The notes beneath the pieces are model-generated. The model was not told where the DNA came from and did no database searches. It saw only the letters and a program-made list of their open reading frames with translations. Positions 33,840 through 44,010 of a stretch of 56,495 nucleotides of DNA are shown piece after piece. The translations under genes were made by a program, and so were the position numbers. Source of the DNA: Scedosporium boydii (Eukaryota > Ascomycota > Sordariomycetes > Microascales > Microascaceae); the NCBI GenBank assembly GCA_002221725.1, contig NJFT01000250.1:1-56495 (forward strand). Direction: 5' to 3'. Each line of letters begins with the position of its first letter. The stretch's first letter is position 1.

Positions 33840-35168
33840 ATGGCCGACACCCTCCTCACCAACCTCTGCGCAATCTGCCACATTGCGCCCCCAAAATACA
33901 AATGCCCCCGCTGCTCTACGCGAACCTGCTCCCTCGGCTGCATCCGCAAACATAAATCCTGGTCATCCTGCAGCGGCGTGCGCGACGCAACAGCCTACGT
34001 CCCCAAACGAACCCTCGCGACGCCCGCGGGCGTAGACCACGACTACAACTTCATCAGCGCAATCGAGCGGTCGCGCGAGCGCAGCGAAGGGTTCCTGGTG
34101 GAAGAAAAAGGGATAATAAAGCGAGGGGAGCTGAGGCCCGTTACGGTCGATAATGTCGAGTATAGGTACAAGGATGGGAAGATGAGGAGGGTGCTCGTGA
34201 CGAGGGCGTTGAGGAAGGATGGGGGTGGGGATGGGTGGGGGGAGATGGGGGGACGGCTGAGGAGGTTTGGGATTAGGGCTGTTAGGGCGCCGGTGGGGAT
34301 GAGCAGGAGGAAGGAGAATGAGACGAGGTGGTTTAGGAGGACGAGGAGGGTTGAGTGGTTTGTGGAGGTGTTTCTTGTGAGAGGGGGTGGAGGGGAGAGG
34401 GAAAGGGTGACGATGAAGATGGTGGATGATATGAGGGTGTGCGAGGCGTTTTTGATGAATCGGAAGACGAGAGGTTTGGGGAAGGGCGCAGAGGAGCAGG
34501 AGGCGAGGGCTGTGGCTGCTGCGGTGAAACCTTTGGGTTTTACGTTTCAGGATGAGAAGACGGGCACTTGGATCCCTGGGACGACAATGTGCGTGCAGAA
34601 CCCTCGCACGACGCAGTGGATCGACAACAGAGTGCACCAGGAGCGGCCGAATGCCGTGTCTGCAGATGCCGTCGAGGCGTTAAAGGGGCGGGTGTCATTT
34701 TATCTATCAAGACCCCCTACGACATCGAGCGCGGCTACGACTTTAATCCCGTTTGATCCCGAGGAGAAGTTACACGATGTTTTGAGCGGAAGAGTGGTGC
34801 TCGAGTATCCTACGATATATGCCGTCGAGGTTGGGGCTGAGATACCGTCTGGTTTTGTGGTGAAGTCGACGCCGAAGATGAAAGGGGAGAAGAGGAAGAG
34901 TGTTGGGGGTGATGGAGATGGATCGGCGAAGAGAAGGAAGCTTGTGGAGGAGTTGGAGGATGGGGAGGTTTTGAGTGATGCGCCTGGGCCTTCTTCTCGT
35001 GGGAAGGACGAGGAGGATGGTGACGAGAGTGAGAGTGAGAGCAGTAGTAGTAGCAGCAGTGAAGATGAGAGCGAGGAGGGTGAGGAGGTGCTTGAGGAAG
35101 TGGTCTTGTCGGAAGCGGAGGAGGAGAGCGATGATGGTTTAGAAGATCTCGAATCTGATGGAGAGTAA
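33840..35168 (+). CDS. BCD1: BCD1-like zinc-finger HIT protein, box C/D snoRNP assembly
   Basis: This single exon encodes 442 residues. The chosen ATG has a strong context (AACCATGG); the open frame extends upstream only by non-ATG codons. Residues about 10-46 form a zf-HIT domain, with Cys pairs in LCAICHIAPPKYKCPRC followed by CSLGCIRKHKSWSSC, which bind two zinc ions in a treble-clef fold. The block YNFISAIERSRER and the WFVEVFLV region match the Bcd1/ZNHIT6 family. The C-terminus is an acidic, Ser-rich tail (poly-Ser, Glu/Asp runs). Bcd1 is needed for stable box C/D snoRNAs and so for rRNA methylation. DBP9 in the same window also serves ribosome biogenesis, but the two genes are 20 kb apart and need not be linked. 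Confidence 0.88.
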   Translation: MADTLLTNLCAICHIAPPKYKCPRCSTRTCSLGCIRKHKSWSSCSGVRDATAYVPKRTLATPAGVDHDYNFISAIERSRERSEGFLVEEKGIIKRGELRPVTVDNVEYRYKDGKMRRVLVTRALRKDGGGDGWGEMGGRLRRFGIRAVRAPVGMSRRKENETRWFRRTRRVEWFVEVFLVRGGGGERERVTMKMVDDMRVCEAFLMNRKTRGLGKGAEEQEARAVAAAVKPLGFTFQDEKTGTWIPGTTMCVQNPRTTQWIDNRVHQERPNAVSADAVEALKGRVSFYLSRPPTTSSAATTLIPFDPEEKLHDVLSGRVVLEYPTIYAVEVGAEIPSGFVVKSTPKMKGEKRKSVGGDGDGSAKRRKLVEELEDGEVLSDAPGPSSRGKDEEDGDESESESSSSSSSEDESEEGEEVLEEVVLSEAEEESDDGLEDLESDGE

Positions 35169-35656
35169 GAGATCTCCAAGACTGAAGGACATATGAGGGA
35201 ACCTTTGGTCCAGTCTACGGTTCATTTCTTCCTAATTTTCCAATTGTTGGGGATATGAGATACCCTGAATGTATAGAACTAATTGTAAACTACAATTCAA
35301 AGAATTTCTCGAGGCTTTATCGCTCCTCTCCTCGTTCTAAGATCTAGGAAATAAGATGAGGGTTGAAGGTCAGTCTGATCAGGCGATGACTAAGCACATC
35401 GTGAGATGTCGAAAACAGGTGAGGTGACTTGCACGACGAGCTTTTGCATCGAGCTTTCGACCTTGGATCAATAAGACCACACCACTTCCACCTTCGAGAA
35501 TAGCTTCCGCCAATTACTCGCGAGCTAGCTACACAAAAGCCTCGACCTTATTGGAACCCACGATATCAATTGATCTCGTTACATCCCGCCAAAGTGTGGC
35601 CCTCTTCCATCCTTACTCGCAGCTCATCCAAGCATGAGCTCCTCTCACCACACAAC
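35169..35656. other. Intergenic between BCD1 and the SerRS gene
   Basis: This is the 3' flank of BCD1 and the promoter of the next gene. A CCAAT sequence (35510-35514) lies about 145 nt before the ATG and could bind the HAP complex; this is inference only. Confidence 0.45.
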
Positions 35657-37279
35657 ATGACCTCCCGACTCGCAACGAGGGCAACGTCCCTCCACTTCCC
35701 CAGCCTCAAAGCCCGCCCATCCCTCAAGCTCACCCTCCTCTCCCCGCTTCCGACCCGCTACCTCTCCAACAATTCCTCCTCGCACCCACCACCTCCCGTC
35801 CCACCGCCCGCCGACTCGACCGCCTCCTCCTCCGCCGCGGCGCCGAAGAGACCAACGACAGCGCCCAAACCCATAATCGACATCCGCCACATCCGCGAAA
35901 ACCCCGAACTCTACGCCCAGAACTGCATAGAACGAAACTACGCCCGCCAAAGCACCTACCCCTTCCAGATCCGCTCCCTCTTCGAGCAATGGAAAAGACT
36001 GCAGACGGACTCGCGCCTGCTCCGCGAGGAGGCCAACGCCGCGAAGAAGGCTCTGCAGGGGATCAGGGCGGCGGCGGGGAAGACGGTGGATCACGGGCAC
36101 GGCGAGGGCGGGCAGGAGAATGTGGCCGTCGTGGATAGGGAAAAAGTGTTAAGGAGGGCGAGGGAGCTGAAGGGGGAGTTGCAGGGGGTGGAGGAGGCTG
36201 AGGCTGGGTTGATGGAGGAGATGCAGGGGCTTGCGGAGGCGATACCGAATCTTACGAGCGATGATACGCCGAGGGGCGATGAGCCGCTGCTGTTGAGTTA
36301 CATCAACGAAGCACCCGCCGGCTTCGGCAGGACAGAACCAGGGAAATCGCACGTCGACATCGGCACGGAGCTGGGGATTTTGGATTTTGCGGCCGCAGCT
36401 AACGCTTCGGGTTGGGGCTGGTATTACCTCGTCGACGGCGCGGCGCAGCTCGAGCATGCGCTGACGCAGTACGCGCTCGCGGTGGCCACGCGCCACGGCT
36501 GGCGCCAGGTTTCGCCCCCGACGATGGTCTATAGCTACGTTGCTGACGCCTGTGGGTTTCAGCCGCGCGACCAGAACGGCGAGCAGCAGATCTACGCTAT
36601 TGCGCGCGATGCCTCGGATATGCAGCGCGGGCGCCCCGAGCTCTGTCTCACGGGCACGTCGGAGATTGCTCTCGCGGGCATGAAGGCCGACACGAACATC
36701 TCCGCCGAGTCGCTGCCCCTGCGCCGCGTCGCAGCCTCGCGATGCTACCGCGCCGAGGCGGGTTCGCGCGGCCTCGACACCAAGGGCCTCTACCGCGTGC
36801 ACGAATTCACAAAAGTCGAACTCTTCGCGTGGACAACCCCCGAGCAAGAAGCCACCGAACAAGTCTTCGACGAAATCCTCGACATCCAAACCGAGATCCT
36901 CAGCTCCCTCGGCCTCTACTGCCGCGTCCTCGAGATGCCCTCCACCGACCTCGGCGCCTCCGCCACAAGGAAATGCGACATCGAGGCCTACTTCCCCTCC
37001 AGGGTCCAGAGGGACGCCGGCTGGGGCGAGGTCACCTCCGCCAGCATCTGCACGGATTATCAGACCAGGCGCCTCGGTACGCGGTTGCGCTCTGCTGATG
37101 CCGGGGGCAGGGTTGGTGGGTTTCCTTGGACTGTGAATGGGACGGCGTTGGCTGTGCCGAGGGTCGTGGCTGCGTTGTTGGAGAATGGGTGGGATGAGGC
37201 GACGAAGAGCGTGGTTATTCCGGAGTGTTTGAGGCCTTGGATGGATGGGAAGGAGAGGATTGAAAAGGTTGAGGAGTGA
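35657..37279 (+). CDS. DIA4: Mitochondrial seryl-tRNA synthetase
   Basis: This single exon encodes 540 residues. The ATG at 35657 starts a mitochondrial presequence (MTSRLATRATSLHF, rich in Arg/Ser/Thr, no acids). The frame is open further upstream but without an ATG. An N-terminal helical arm (residues about 75-200, IRHIRENPELYAQNC onward) binds the tRNA. The class II core has the TGTSEIALAGM segment, motif 2 RRVAASRCYRAEAG and motif 3 at GGFPWTVNGTALAVPRVVAALLENG. The enzyme charges mitochondrial tRNA-Ser with serine. The N-terminal extension and the divergence from cytosolic SerRS blocks point to the organellar form. Length is normal. Confidence 0.93.
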   Translation: MTSRLATRATSLHFPSLKARPSLKLTLLSPLPTRYLSNNSSSHPPPPVPPPADSTASSSAAAPKRPTTAPKPIIDIRHIRENPELYAQNCIERNYARQSTYPFQIRSLFEQWKRLQTDSRLLREEANAAKKALQGIRAAAGKTVDHGHGEGGQENVAVVDREKVLRRARELKGELQGVEEAEAGLMEEMQGLAEAIPNLTSDDTPRGDEPLLLSYINEAPAGFGRTEPGKSHVDIGTELGILDFAAAANASGWGWYYLVDGAAQLEHALTQYALAVATRHGWRQVSPPTMVYSYVADACGFQPRDQNGEQQIYAIARDASDMQRGRPELCLTGTSEIALAGMKADTNISAESLPLRRVAASRCYRAEAGSRGLDTKGLYRVHEFTKVELFAWTTPEQEATEQVFDEILDIQTEILSSLGLYCRVLEMPSTDLGASATRKCDIEAYFPSRVQRDAGWGEVTSASICTDYQTRRLGTRLRSADAGGRVGGFPWTVNGTALAVPRVVAALLENGWDEATKSVVIPECLRPWMDGKERIEKVEE

Positions 37280-37794
37280 AAGCTGCGTTGGATATAGAAT
37301 TTTAGAAAACTTGTGTATCATATAATGTCTTTGTTAAAATGTAGAAACGGTTTTGTATACATCAATCACTTGTGTCAATAGACTCTCATCATCATCTACA
37401 CCTTATGCTCACCACTACTCAAGAAAGTATTGGAGAAGTTTTATCAATCTTGCTATCAAAACAAAGTGTTTCCTCGCAGTCAACTTAAAAGTAAGAGAGG
37501 AAAAGAATAGAAAAAGGCTGCTACTCTCATAAAAAACCAGCTAAAATGTCCAGACTACCCCGACATACCAAAATAACATATCGTAATCGTCACAAGAAAA
37601 GACGCCTCCTGCTCTTTTTCGGCTTCCCAAGCGAAAAACCAACTCCAACAGCTCAAGAACCCCCTTGTCGATCCCCGAGACAAAAGAGAGAAGAGTGTAA
37701 ACAAGAGACGGAGAGAGAGAAGTAGAAAAGACCCAGCTACATATAACACCCTCGATCACTCGCTCACTCACTCACTCTCTCGCCAACCTACTCA
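37280..37794. other. Convergent 3' ends of the SerRS gene and the coiled-coil gene
   Basis: About 0.5 kb between two converging stop codons. It holds T- and A-rich UTR sequence and a short CACT microsatellite near 37,760. No gene is supported. Confidence 0.55.
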
Positions 37795-40700
37795 TCACCG
37801 CTGCCTAAGTACAAGCTCATTCCCGGCAACCGGCATATCCGACAACGTCGACCCCACGGCACTCTCCGTCCACTCGCTCCGCGAATCGTAGTCGTCGCTA
37901 TCATACGACTCGTCACCCGAGTAATCTTCCGTGCCTACGGCGCTTGAGATGATCGTCGTGCCGCGGCTGCTCCTCCTCAACGTCCCCGCGTCGCTCACTT
38001 CCCCGTTGTCATCCACGCCACTACCACGGCCGTCTCCTTCCTCATCGTCATCGTCAAGGTGCTCCATCTCCTCCTCCTCATAATCATCGCCGCCGTTGAG
38101 GGTGCTACCCGTTGACAGAGCTGATTCGGTAGGCAGAGGGATGTTCCGCCTCCTCACAACGAGCTCGCCTCCGTGGGGCCCGACGCCGCCGTCGTCATCA
38201 TCTTCTTCGTCTCCCTCCTTGACCGGCTCGACGACGTTCTCCTTGTCGAGGTCGCCGTACTTCTTCTTGGCGAGGGAGCCACCCCAGCTGGTTTTCCTCA
38301 AGGCACCGCCCCGCCCTACGCCAGAAGGAGCTTTCACGCTATGGCTGCGTTTGAAACCTCCAGCGGGAACATTGTGTGTAATCTGGCTCAGCGAAACGAT
38401 ACGCCTTGATGCGCCCGCCGGATTGGGAACGAGGTTCCTCTTTGAGGAGAGTGCGATGTTGACGGTCGATTTCACCGAGCGGCGGTCAGACTTCTCCTTG
38501 GTGCCCGTTGCCGCCGCTTCATCGTCCTTGACCCTGACGCGCTTGCGGCTCATGGCATCGCTGCCTTTGCTCGCCTTGGACATGAGAAGCACCCGAGAGT
38601 GATTCATAACGCCTTCAAGGATCCTGCGCTCGAGACCCTCGGCGCGCTCCTCCATCTCGCTGAGCTCCTCCTTGCGCAGCCTAAGCGCCGTCTCGAGGGA
38701 CGACACATCGGCTGTGAGCCTTGTCTTCTGCCTGGTGAGGATCTCCTGTTCAGCCTTGAGTCCGAACACACTTTGCCTGAGACGTTCCTCCTCGGCACGC
38801 AAGTCAGCAAGGGAAGCCTCGACTTGCTGCTTCTCCGTCGTCTTGCGCTCGAGGGCAACTGTAGTTTCATGGAGCGTCTTCTCGCGATCCTCGTGCTCAT
38901 CAGCAATGCGCTGCGTCTGAGCCGCAAGGAACTCCGAGATACCAGCCGCTGTCTTGATGACCTCGCCGTGGATCTTGTCTAGCGTGTCAAGCTGGGCATA
39001 AGCCTTGCCAGCGGCATGCGTGTGGTCGACAATCTTGTCAAGCTTCTCTTGAACGAAGATGTCGTCGTACCTCTCGGTAATGATCCGGTCTAGCTTCTCT
39101 TGGATAGTGGTATCGTCGTATTCCTTGTCCATTAGCTTGTCGAGCTTCTCCTGGACAGCGGTATCATCGTATTCCTTGTCCATGAGTTTGTCAAGTTTCT
39201 CCTGAATAGTAGTATCGTCGTACTCCTTCTCCATGAGCCTATCCAGCTTTTCGTGGAGGGCACCGTCATCATACTCCTTGTCCATAAGCTGATCAAGCTT
39301 ATCTTGGACAAGAATATCGTCGTACCTCTCCGCAATGATCCTGTCCAGCTTCTCCTGCATGGTGCTATCGTCATACTCCTTCTCTATGAGCTTGTCGAGC
39401 TTCTCTTGGACAGTACTATCGTCGTACTCTTTATCCATGAGCTTGTCGATCTTCTCGTGGAGAGCACTGTCATCGTACTCCTTGTCCATGAGCTTATCAA
39501 GCTTCTCTTGAAGAACACTGTCGTCGTACTCTTTCTCCAAGAGTTTATCGATCTTCTCCTGGAGCGAAGTGTCGTCGTACTTGCCCTCGATGAGCTTGTC
39601 GAGTTTCTCCTGGACAGGAGCATCATCATACTTCTCAACCTCGGGCAGCATGAGCGGCTCGGGCTTCGCCTCCTCAATCTTGCCCTGGATGTCCGTCGTG
39701 GCGGTCTTGGCATAGTCGTAATGCTGACCGACAAGCGTGAGAATATCGTTGATCGCCTCGAGAATCTTGGGTTGCATCTCCTGGACGGGGCCCTGGAGGG
39801 TTTCGACGGCTGCGATAGCCTGCTTGACCTGGTCGCGTGTCTGCTCGTGCTCGGCCTTGTCCTCGCTGTTCTTCTCATCCGCCCGTGTGACGAGGTCCTC
39901 GACGCGGTTGAAGACGGTCTTGGATGCCTCCTCCATCTTCTCCAGTGATTCTGTGACGGTCGAGCCGAGGGTGTCAATGAGAAGCTTGAGTTCCTCGGCA
40001 ACCGCCTTGGTGCTGACAACAGCGGCCTCGGTCTCCTCGTCTCTCGCCTCGCCGGCTTTAGCCCGCTCCTCCATGGTGACCTGGAACTCATCATACTTCG
40101 CCATGAGCTCATCGACTCGCTCGTCGATCTTCGAGCTCAGAGCTTCCGTCGTGGCCTGGAACTTTTCGTCGGCTTCAAGCTTGACGCCAACAACGCCCGC
40201 ACGAGACTCCTCAAATTCAATCTTCATCGCCTCGAACATTTCCCGCAGGTCTTCGCTGACCGTTGCGTTGTTATTGATGGTCTCGCCCATCCTGTCGAGC
40301 AACTTGCCGACAGTCTGCATACCGACAACGCCGTCTGCGAGTCGCGACTTGGTCATGTCCTGGAACTCAGTGAGGAAGGTCTTCACCTCATTCACGCGTT
40401 CGCCGACGTCGACCACTTCGGCTTGGCGCTCCTCCATGGCCTTAGTTTGGGCTTCGCTCAGGGCATCGACGCGGTCCTTGAGGTCGGTGACAAGGGTCGT
40501 CAGTTCCTCCTTCGATGGCAGTCCAGAGAGCCCACTGCTGGAGATTTCGGTGACAAGATTCTTGACGTCCATGCAAACGGCTTCGACGGCCTCGATGTCG
40601 GTGCGAGTAACTCTCTCCGGGTTCTCAAGCTCCTTGTTTGCTCGCTCCTTCATCTCGTCGTAAGAAGCAGCGACATGGCTGATGAGTGATTCGAGCATCG

Positions 40701-43700
40701 TGACATCTTCACGGCGCGAGGTGTTCTCCATCTGGGTGGTGATCGAGCTGAGAGTCTCACGGGTTTCGAGGATGAGCGTCTCAAGACCGTCAATGTGCTC
40801 CTTGCGGACGGCAGTCTCACCATCAATGATGTCGTCCAGACGGGCCTTGGTGTTCCTCAGTATAGTCTCGATGGCCTCGACATCCTCTTTAAGGCTAGTA
40901 TCGGGCTTCTCGGACTCGGCCTCAGTGTTGCTGTCGATTTCCTCTTCTTTGCTGTGCAGGCCTTCGATGGCTTCCTTGACTTGGCTGATCATCTCTTCTA
41001 TCCGGTGGATGTCTTCCCTTGACGCCGTCTCTGGAGGGGGCGCGGCGTCCATGGCCTCCACCTTGCTGCCTAGCTGCGTCACGAGGACCTCTAGGTTCTT
41101 GATGTCGTCATGCTTGAGGACGTCGACAGGTGCTGGTACAATAGCATTGTCGGTAATCTGAGCCAGGGCGCGGTCATTCTGGCTATCGCGGATGCCGTCA
41201 ATGTCAGATCGAACGACGTCAATGTTGGATCGAACGCCATCAAGGCCGGTCTTGAGTGCGTCTAGAATCTCATCGTTGGCAGTCAGGTCAGGTGGTTTGT
41301 TGGCGAGCTTCTCGAAGCGGATGTGAAGTTCAGATAGACCCTCGTGAATGGCATCGAGAACTTCTGAAGTTCCAGGCAAGGGTCGCTGAAGCTCTGACCG
41401 GATTCTGTCGATGCCATCCTTGATGGAATCGAGGGACTGCTTTGACGGATTCTGCTGCGTCGTGAAAGGCACAAGAGACATGTTGACAGCATCGCGGAGA
41501 CCCTCAATCTGGCCTGACAAGATATGAGCGACTTCATCTCTCAGGACCTCCAACCTTTTGAGCAGAAGCTCCGTCGCGTCCGGTTTGCCCGAAAGGCCGC
41601 TAACACGGCTGACGAAAACCTCCATATCATGGCGTATCTTCTCAAATCCGTCTTTGGTCGCGTCGAGAACCTGCTCGGTATCACGCCCGTTGGCAGCAAC
41701 GTTCTCTTTAGCCTCGTCGGAAACAGCGCGAAACTCGCGCCTCATAAGCTCGATAATTTCGCTAAGCTTCGTCATGATGTAGTCGTTGCTCTCTCCGGGT
41801 ATCGTGAGGGCCTGAGAGGTTGGTGGCATGGGGAATTCGAACCCGTGAAGACCTTCCTTAACAGCTTGGACCATGTCATCGCGAGACAAGTCATTTCCAA
41901 GAGCCGAGGGCGCGACAGGGAACTCAAACTCCTCAAGACACTCTCTAACGGCATCGAGGATCTCGTCGCGAGAAAGGGTGGCGGGTGTCTCCATTTGTGG
42001 CGGGACGAAGTGCTTAAGACCTTCCACAACAGCACGGAACACCTCCTCCCGAGTTGCGCCGACAGGCTTGTCTTCTCGCGGAGCGTGGCTTTGGAGACCC
42101 TCCTTGAGACAGGCGAGAATCTCGTCCCTCTCCAGACCGAACTGCTGGACTTCAATCTCGGGCTTGTAATTCTCCCAAGCCTCGCGTACGGCTTCAACGA
42201 CGTCGTCCCGAGTTGGAGGCTGCTGTTTTCCAGCCTGTGAATCCTTGAGGGCCGCTCGCATGGCATTGTAGATTTCCTGGTAGTCGACTGCATTGGAGGC
42301 AGCCGAAGCAGCTGACAGTCTGCGGTGTTCCCGGAGGAGGTTGTCCATATGGTCCTTGAGCTCATCGAGCCCCTCGTTGATGATGCGCTTCATTTCATTC
42401 CTCTGCTCTGCCGCGCTCTCGGCCGAACTACTATCTTCATCCTTGGCGACGACCTCATCAAGCCGACGCCGCAATTCGCGACCCATGCCCAAGACTTCAC
42501 CTCGGAGTTCGCGCACAAGAGCCTTAACTTCGGCAGTGAGCCCTCCGCCCTGGGAAACGCTGTCCTTAACGGTTCTGATGATCTTTAAAATGTCCTCATT
42601 AACGAGGTCATTAGCTGGAGCCTTGGCAGCGGCCTCTCTGGGATGGACCGTGCCACCCCGGCTCATGCTATCGAACGACATTGACCTAGAAGACTCGCCA
42701 TTCTGCTCAAAGTTGACAGTTCGCAGCCTCGGCTTGTCAGGACCTCCGCCATTGCTATTTACCGGGGGGATCAAGACCGGGTCTGAGTCCTTAATCAATT
42801 GCATCAACTCCTCGACCTTGGTCGCCGAAGCCATGCCAGACAGCTTCTCCGCAACCTCGGTGAGCCGAGTGACGAGCAGGTCTTGACCCTCGCGGGTGCC
42901 CATATCTCGGATAATTTTCTCAAGGAGCGCAATCGTGGCCGGTGCATCCGCAGCGGAGCACGGCGGGCTACCGACGGACTCGCGGTCGATAGATGTCGCA
43001 AAACTATTAGGGGAAGGAATGCGTGGCAAGGAGAACGGCCGTCCACCAGCGGTACGGAGGGAAGATGGGGGAGAGGTGGCATTATGGTTGTGCTTGGTAT
43101 CAATGAACAGCCCGGAGTAAAATGGATCCCTCGAGGACGAGGTAGGTTTGACTGGGTCGTTGAGGTTCCCAATCAAGTCTCGAAGGGTCTTTCGAATATC
43201 CTCATCTCGAGAGCTAGTTACCTGCTTCAGACTCATGAGGTCAGTCGCATTATCCCGGCTCCTGCGACTGAGAGCAGACATCTCCTTTTGAAGGGATGTG
43301 GCGATATTCGTGAGCGTTATTATCTGGTTAGACAGCGCCGCTGCATCAAAATTTGGAGTCCCCTTCGGTACAGCCGTAGAGTTGTTCGTTACGTTGGATA
43401 AAGGCGTCTCGACTTCCCTAGGAGCAGCAGGAGTTTGTTGTGGTGGCATACTCGTCGGGCTTTGCGTCGTGCTAGGTGTTTGCATGTTGTGTAGGGCTTG
43501 CATCGTAGCCGACTGGGGAGGCGTATTCTCGCCAAGGATGCTCTGGTGATGACGGCGAATAGCCGTTGGCCTAACAATTGGCGTCAGGCTGGGACCCGGT
43601 ACTGGGGTCGACATCCTGTGCTCGCTCATCTTGTCGGGGGACATTGAGAAGGAGTCTCGGTGTCGAATTGGCGTCGAGGGTCTGGTCGATTTGTCTGGGA

Positions 43701-44010
43701 AGAGGGGAGAGGAGGGAATTCCTTCAATGAGAAAGCCGCGGTCTCGTACGGCGCTGGGTTGGAGGGATTGCATTCGTCGGTGAGGCGTCGGGCGAGGTAG
43801 GGGACGCTCCGGCGAGACCTCACTGAGTCGTTTCGACATAAGGGGGCTCGCCATGCTTTCGCGGGCCTTTTCTGTCAAGGCAGCGTGTGCCGACTGGATA
43901 GCTGTAGATGTTCCAGGTCGAGACGTGCCGATGCTGGGAGACTGAGGGTTTAGAGGAAGGGGAGGAGGAGCTCGTTCGGGATCTGAGCTGTCCCACCTGT
44001 TGTTGTTCAT
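37795..44010 (-). CDS. Giant coiled-coil protein with twelve 17-residue repeats, function unknown
   Basis: This single open frame of 2071 residues begins with ATG at 44010 (MNNNRWDSSDPER). Residues 1-230 are disordered, rich in Pro/Ser/Thr, with many SP/TP sites typical of CDK/MAPK targets. From about 230 to 1450 the protein is almost wholly predicted helix, acidic, with many repeats of SRDEIxxAVRExLExF-like and EAIETILxxTK-like blocks. Residues 1461-1664 are twelve exact 17-residue repeats (YDDxxxQEKLDKLMDKE). A dense coiled coil follows (about 1680-1790), then a basic segment and an acidic C-terminus. I do not recognise a named family; the make-up suggests a structural scaffold of the cytoskeleton, septum or nucleus. 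No enzyme motif is seen. Small in-frame introns cannot be excluded. Confidence 0.85.
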   Translation of the reverse strand: MNNNRWDSSDPERAPPPLPLNPQSPSIGTSRPGTSTAIQSAHAALTEKARESMASPLMSKRLSEVSPERPLPRPTPHRRMQSLQPSAVRDRGFLIEGIPSSPLFPDKSTRPSTPIRHRDSFSMSPDKMSEHRMSTPVPGPSLTPIVRPTAIRRHHQSILGENTPPQSATMQALHNMQTPSTTQSPTSMPPQQTPAAPREVETPLSNVTNNSTAVPKGTPNFDAAALSNQIITLTNIATSLQKEMSALSRRSRDNATDLMSLKQVTSSRDEDIRKTLRDLIGNLNDPVKPTSSSRDPFYSGLFIDTKHNHNATSPPSSLRTAGGRPFSLPRIPSPNSFATSIDRESVGSPPCSAADAPATIALLEKIIRDMGTREGQDLLVTRLTEVAEKLSGMASATKVEELMQLIKDSDPVLIPPVNSNGGGPDKPRLRTVNFEQNGESSRSMSFDSMSRGGTVHPREAAAKAPANDLVNEDILKIIRTVKDSVSQGGGLTAEVKALVRELRGEVLGMGRELRRRLDEVVAKDEDSSSAESAAEQRNEMKRIINEGLDELKDHMDNLLREHRRLSAASAASNAVDYQEIYNAMRAALKDSQAGKQQPPTRDDVVEAVREAWENYKPEIEVQQFGLERDEILACLKEGLQSHAPREDKPVGATREEVFRAVVEGLKHFVPPQMETPATLSRDEILDAVRECLEEFEFPVAPSALGNDLSRDDMVQAVKEGLHGFEFPMPPTSQALTIPGESNDYIMTKLSEIIELMRREFRAVSDEAKENVAANGRDTEQVLDATKDGFEKIRHDMEVFVSRVSGLSGKPDATELLLKRLEVLRDEVAHILSGQIEGLRDAVNMSLVPFTTQQNPSKQSLDSIKDGIDRIRSELQRPLPGTSEVLDAIHEGLSELHIRFEKLANKPPDLTANDEILDALKTGLDGVRSNIDVVRSDIDGIRDSQNDRALAQITDNAIVPAPVDVLKHDDIKNLEVLVTQLGSKVEAMDAAPPPETASREDIHRIEEMISQVKEAIEGLHSKEEEIDSNTEAESEKPDTSLKEDVEAIETILRNTKARLDDIIDGETAVRKEHIDGLETLILETRETLSSITTQMENTSRREDVTMLESLISHVAASYDEMKERANKELENPERVTRTDIEAVEAVCMDVKNLVTEISSSGLSGLPSKEELTTLVTDLKDRVDALSEAQTKAMEERQAEVVDVGERVNEVKTFLTEFQDMTKSRLADGVVGMQTVGKLLDRMGETINNNATVSEDLREMFEAMKIEFEESRAGVVGVKLEADEKFQATTEALSSKIDERVDELMAKYDEFQVTMEERAKAGEARDEETEAAVVSTKAVAEELKLLIDTLGSTVTESLEKMEEASKTVFNRVEDLVTRADEKNSEDKAEHEQTRDQVKQAIAAVETLQGPVQEMQPKILEAINDILTLVGQHYDYAKTATTDIQGKIEEAKPEPLMLPEVEKYDDAPVQEKLDKLIEGKYDDTSLQEKIDKLLEKEYDDSVLQEKLDKLMDKEYDDSALHEKIDKLMDKEYDDSTVQEKLDKLIEKEYDDSTMQEKLDRIIAERYDDILVQDKLDQLMDKEYDDGALHEKLDRLMEKEYDDTTIQEKLDKLMDKEYDDTAVQEKLDKLMDKEYDDTTIQEKLDRIITERYDDIFVQEKLDKIVDHTHAAGKAYAQLDTLDKIHGEVIKTAAGISEFLAAQTQRIADEHEDREKTLHETTVALERKTTEKQQVEASLADLRAEEERLRQSVFGLKAEQEILTRQKTRLTADVSSLETALRLRKEELSEMEERAEGLERRILEGVMNHSRVLLMSKASKGSDAMSRKRVRVKDDEAAATGTKEKSDRRSVKSTVNIALSSKRNLVPNPAGASRRIVSLSQITHNVPAGGFKRSHSVKAPSGVGRGGALRKTSWGGSLAKKKYGDLDKENVVEPVKEGDEEDDDDGGVGPHGGELVVRRRNIPLPTESALSTGSTLNGGDDYEEEEMEHLDDDDEEGDGRGSGVDDNGEVSDAGTLRRSSRGTTIISSAVGTEDYSGDESYDSDDYDSRSEWTESAVGSTLSDMPVAGNELVLRQR
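39019..39630 (-). repeat. Twelve 51-bp tandem repeats inside the coiled-coil gene
   Basis: The first YDD triplet is encoded at 39630 and the last at 39069, exactly 11 x 51 bases apart. All twelve units are therefore 17 codons without one insertion or deletion. Consensus YDDxxxQEKLDKLMDKE. The three x positions vary (APV, TSL, SVL, SAL, STV, STM, ILV, GAL, TTI, TAV, TTI, IFV), while DNA-level differences at third positions show that the copies are not recent duplicates. Confidence 0.95.

Noticed and set aside
35570..35656. Longer N-terminus for the mitochondrial SerRS
   Set aside because: It would begin at TTG. The ATG at 35657 opens directly onto a typical presequence.
37795..44010. Several long plus-strand frames opposite the coiled-coil gene
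   Set aside because: They are mirror frames caused by the strong codon bias and repeats of the minus-strand gene; none shows a domain.
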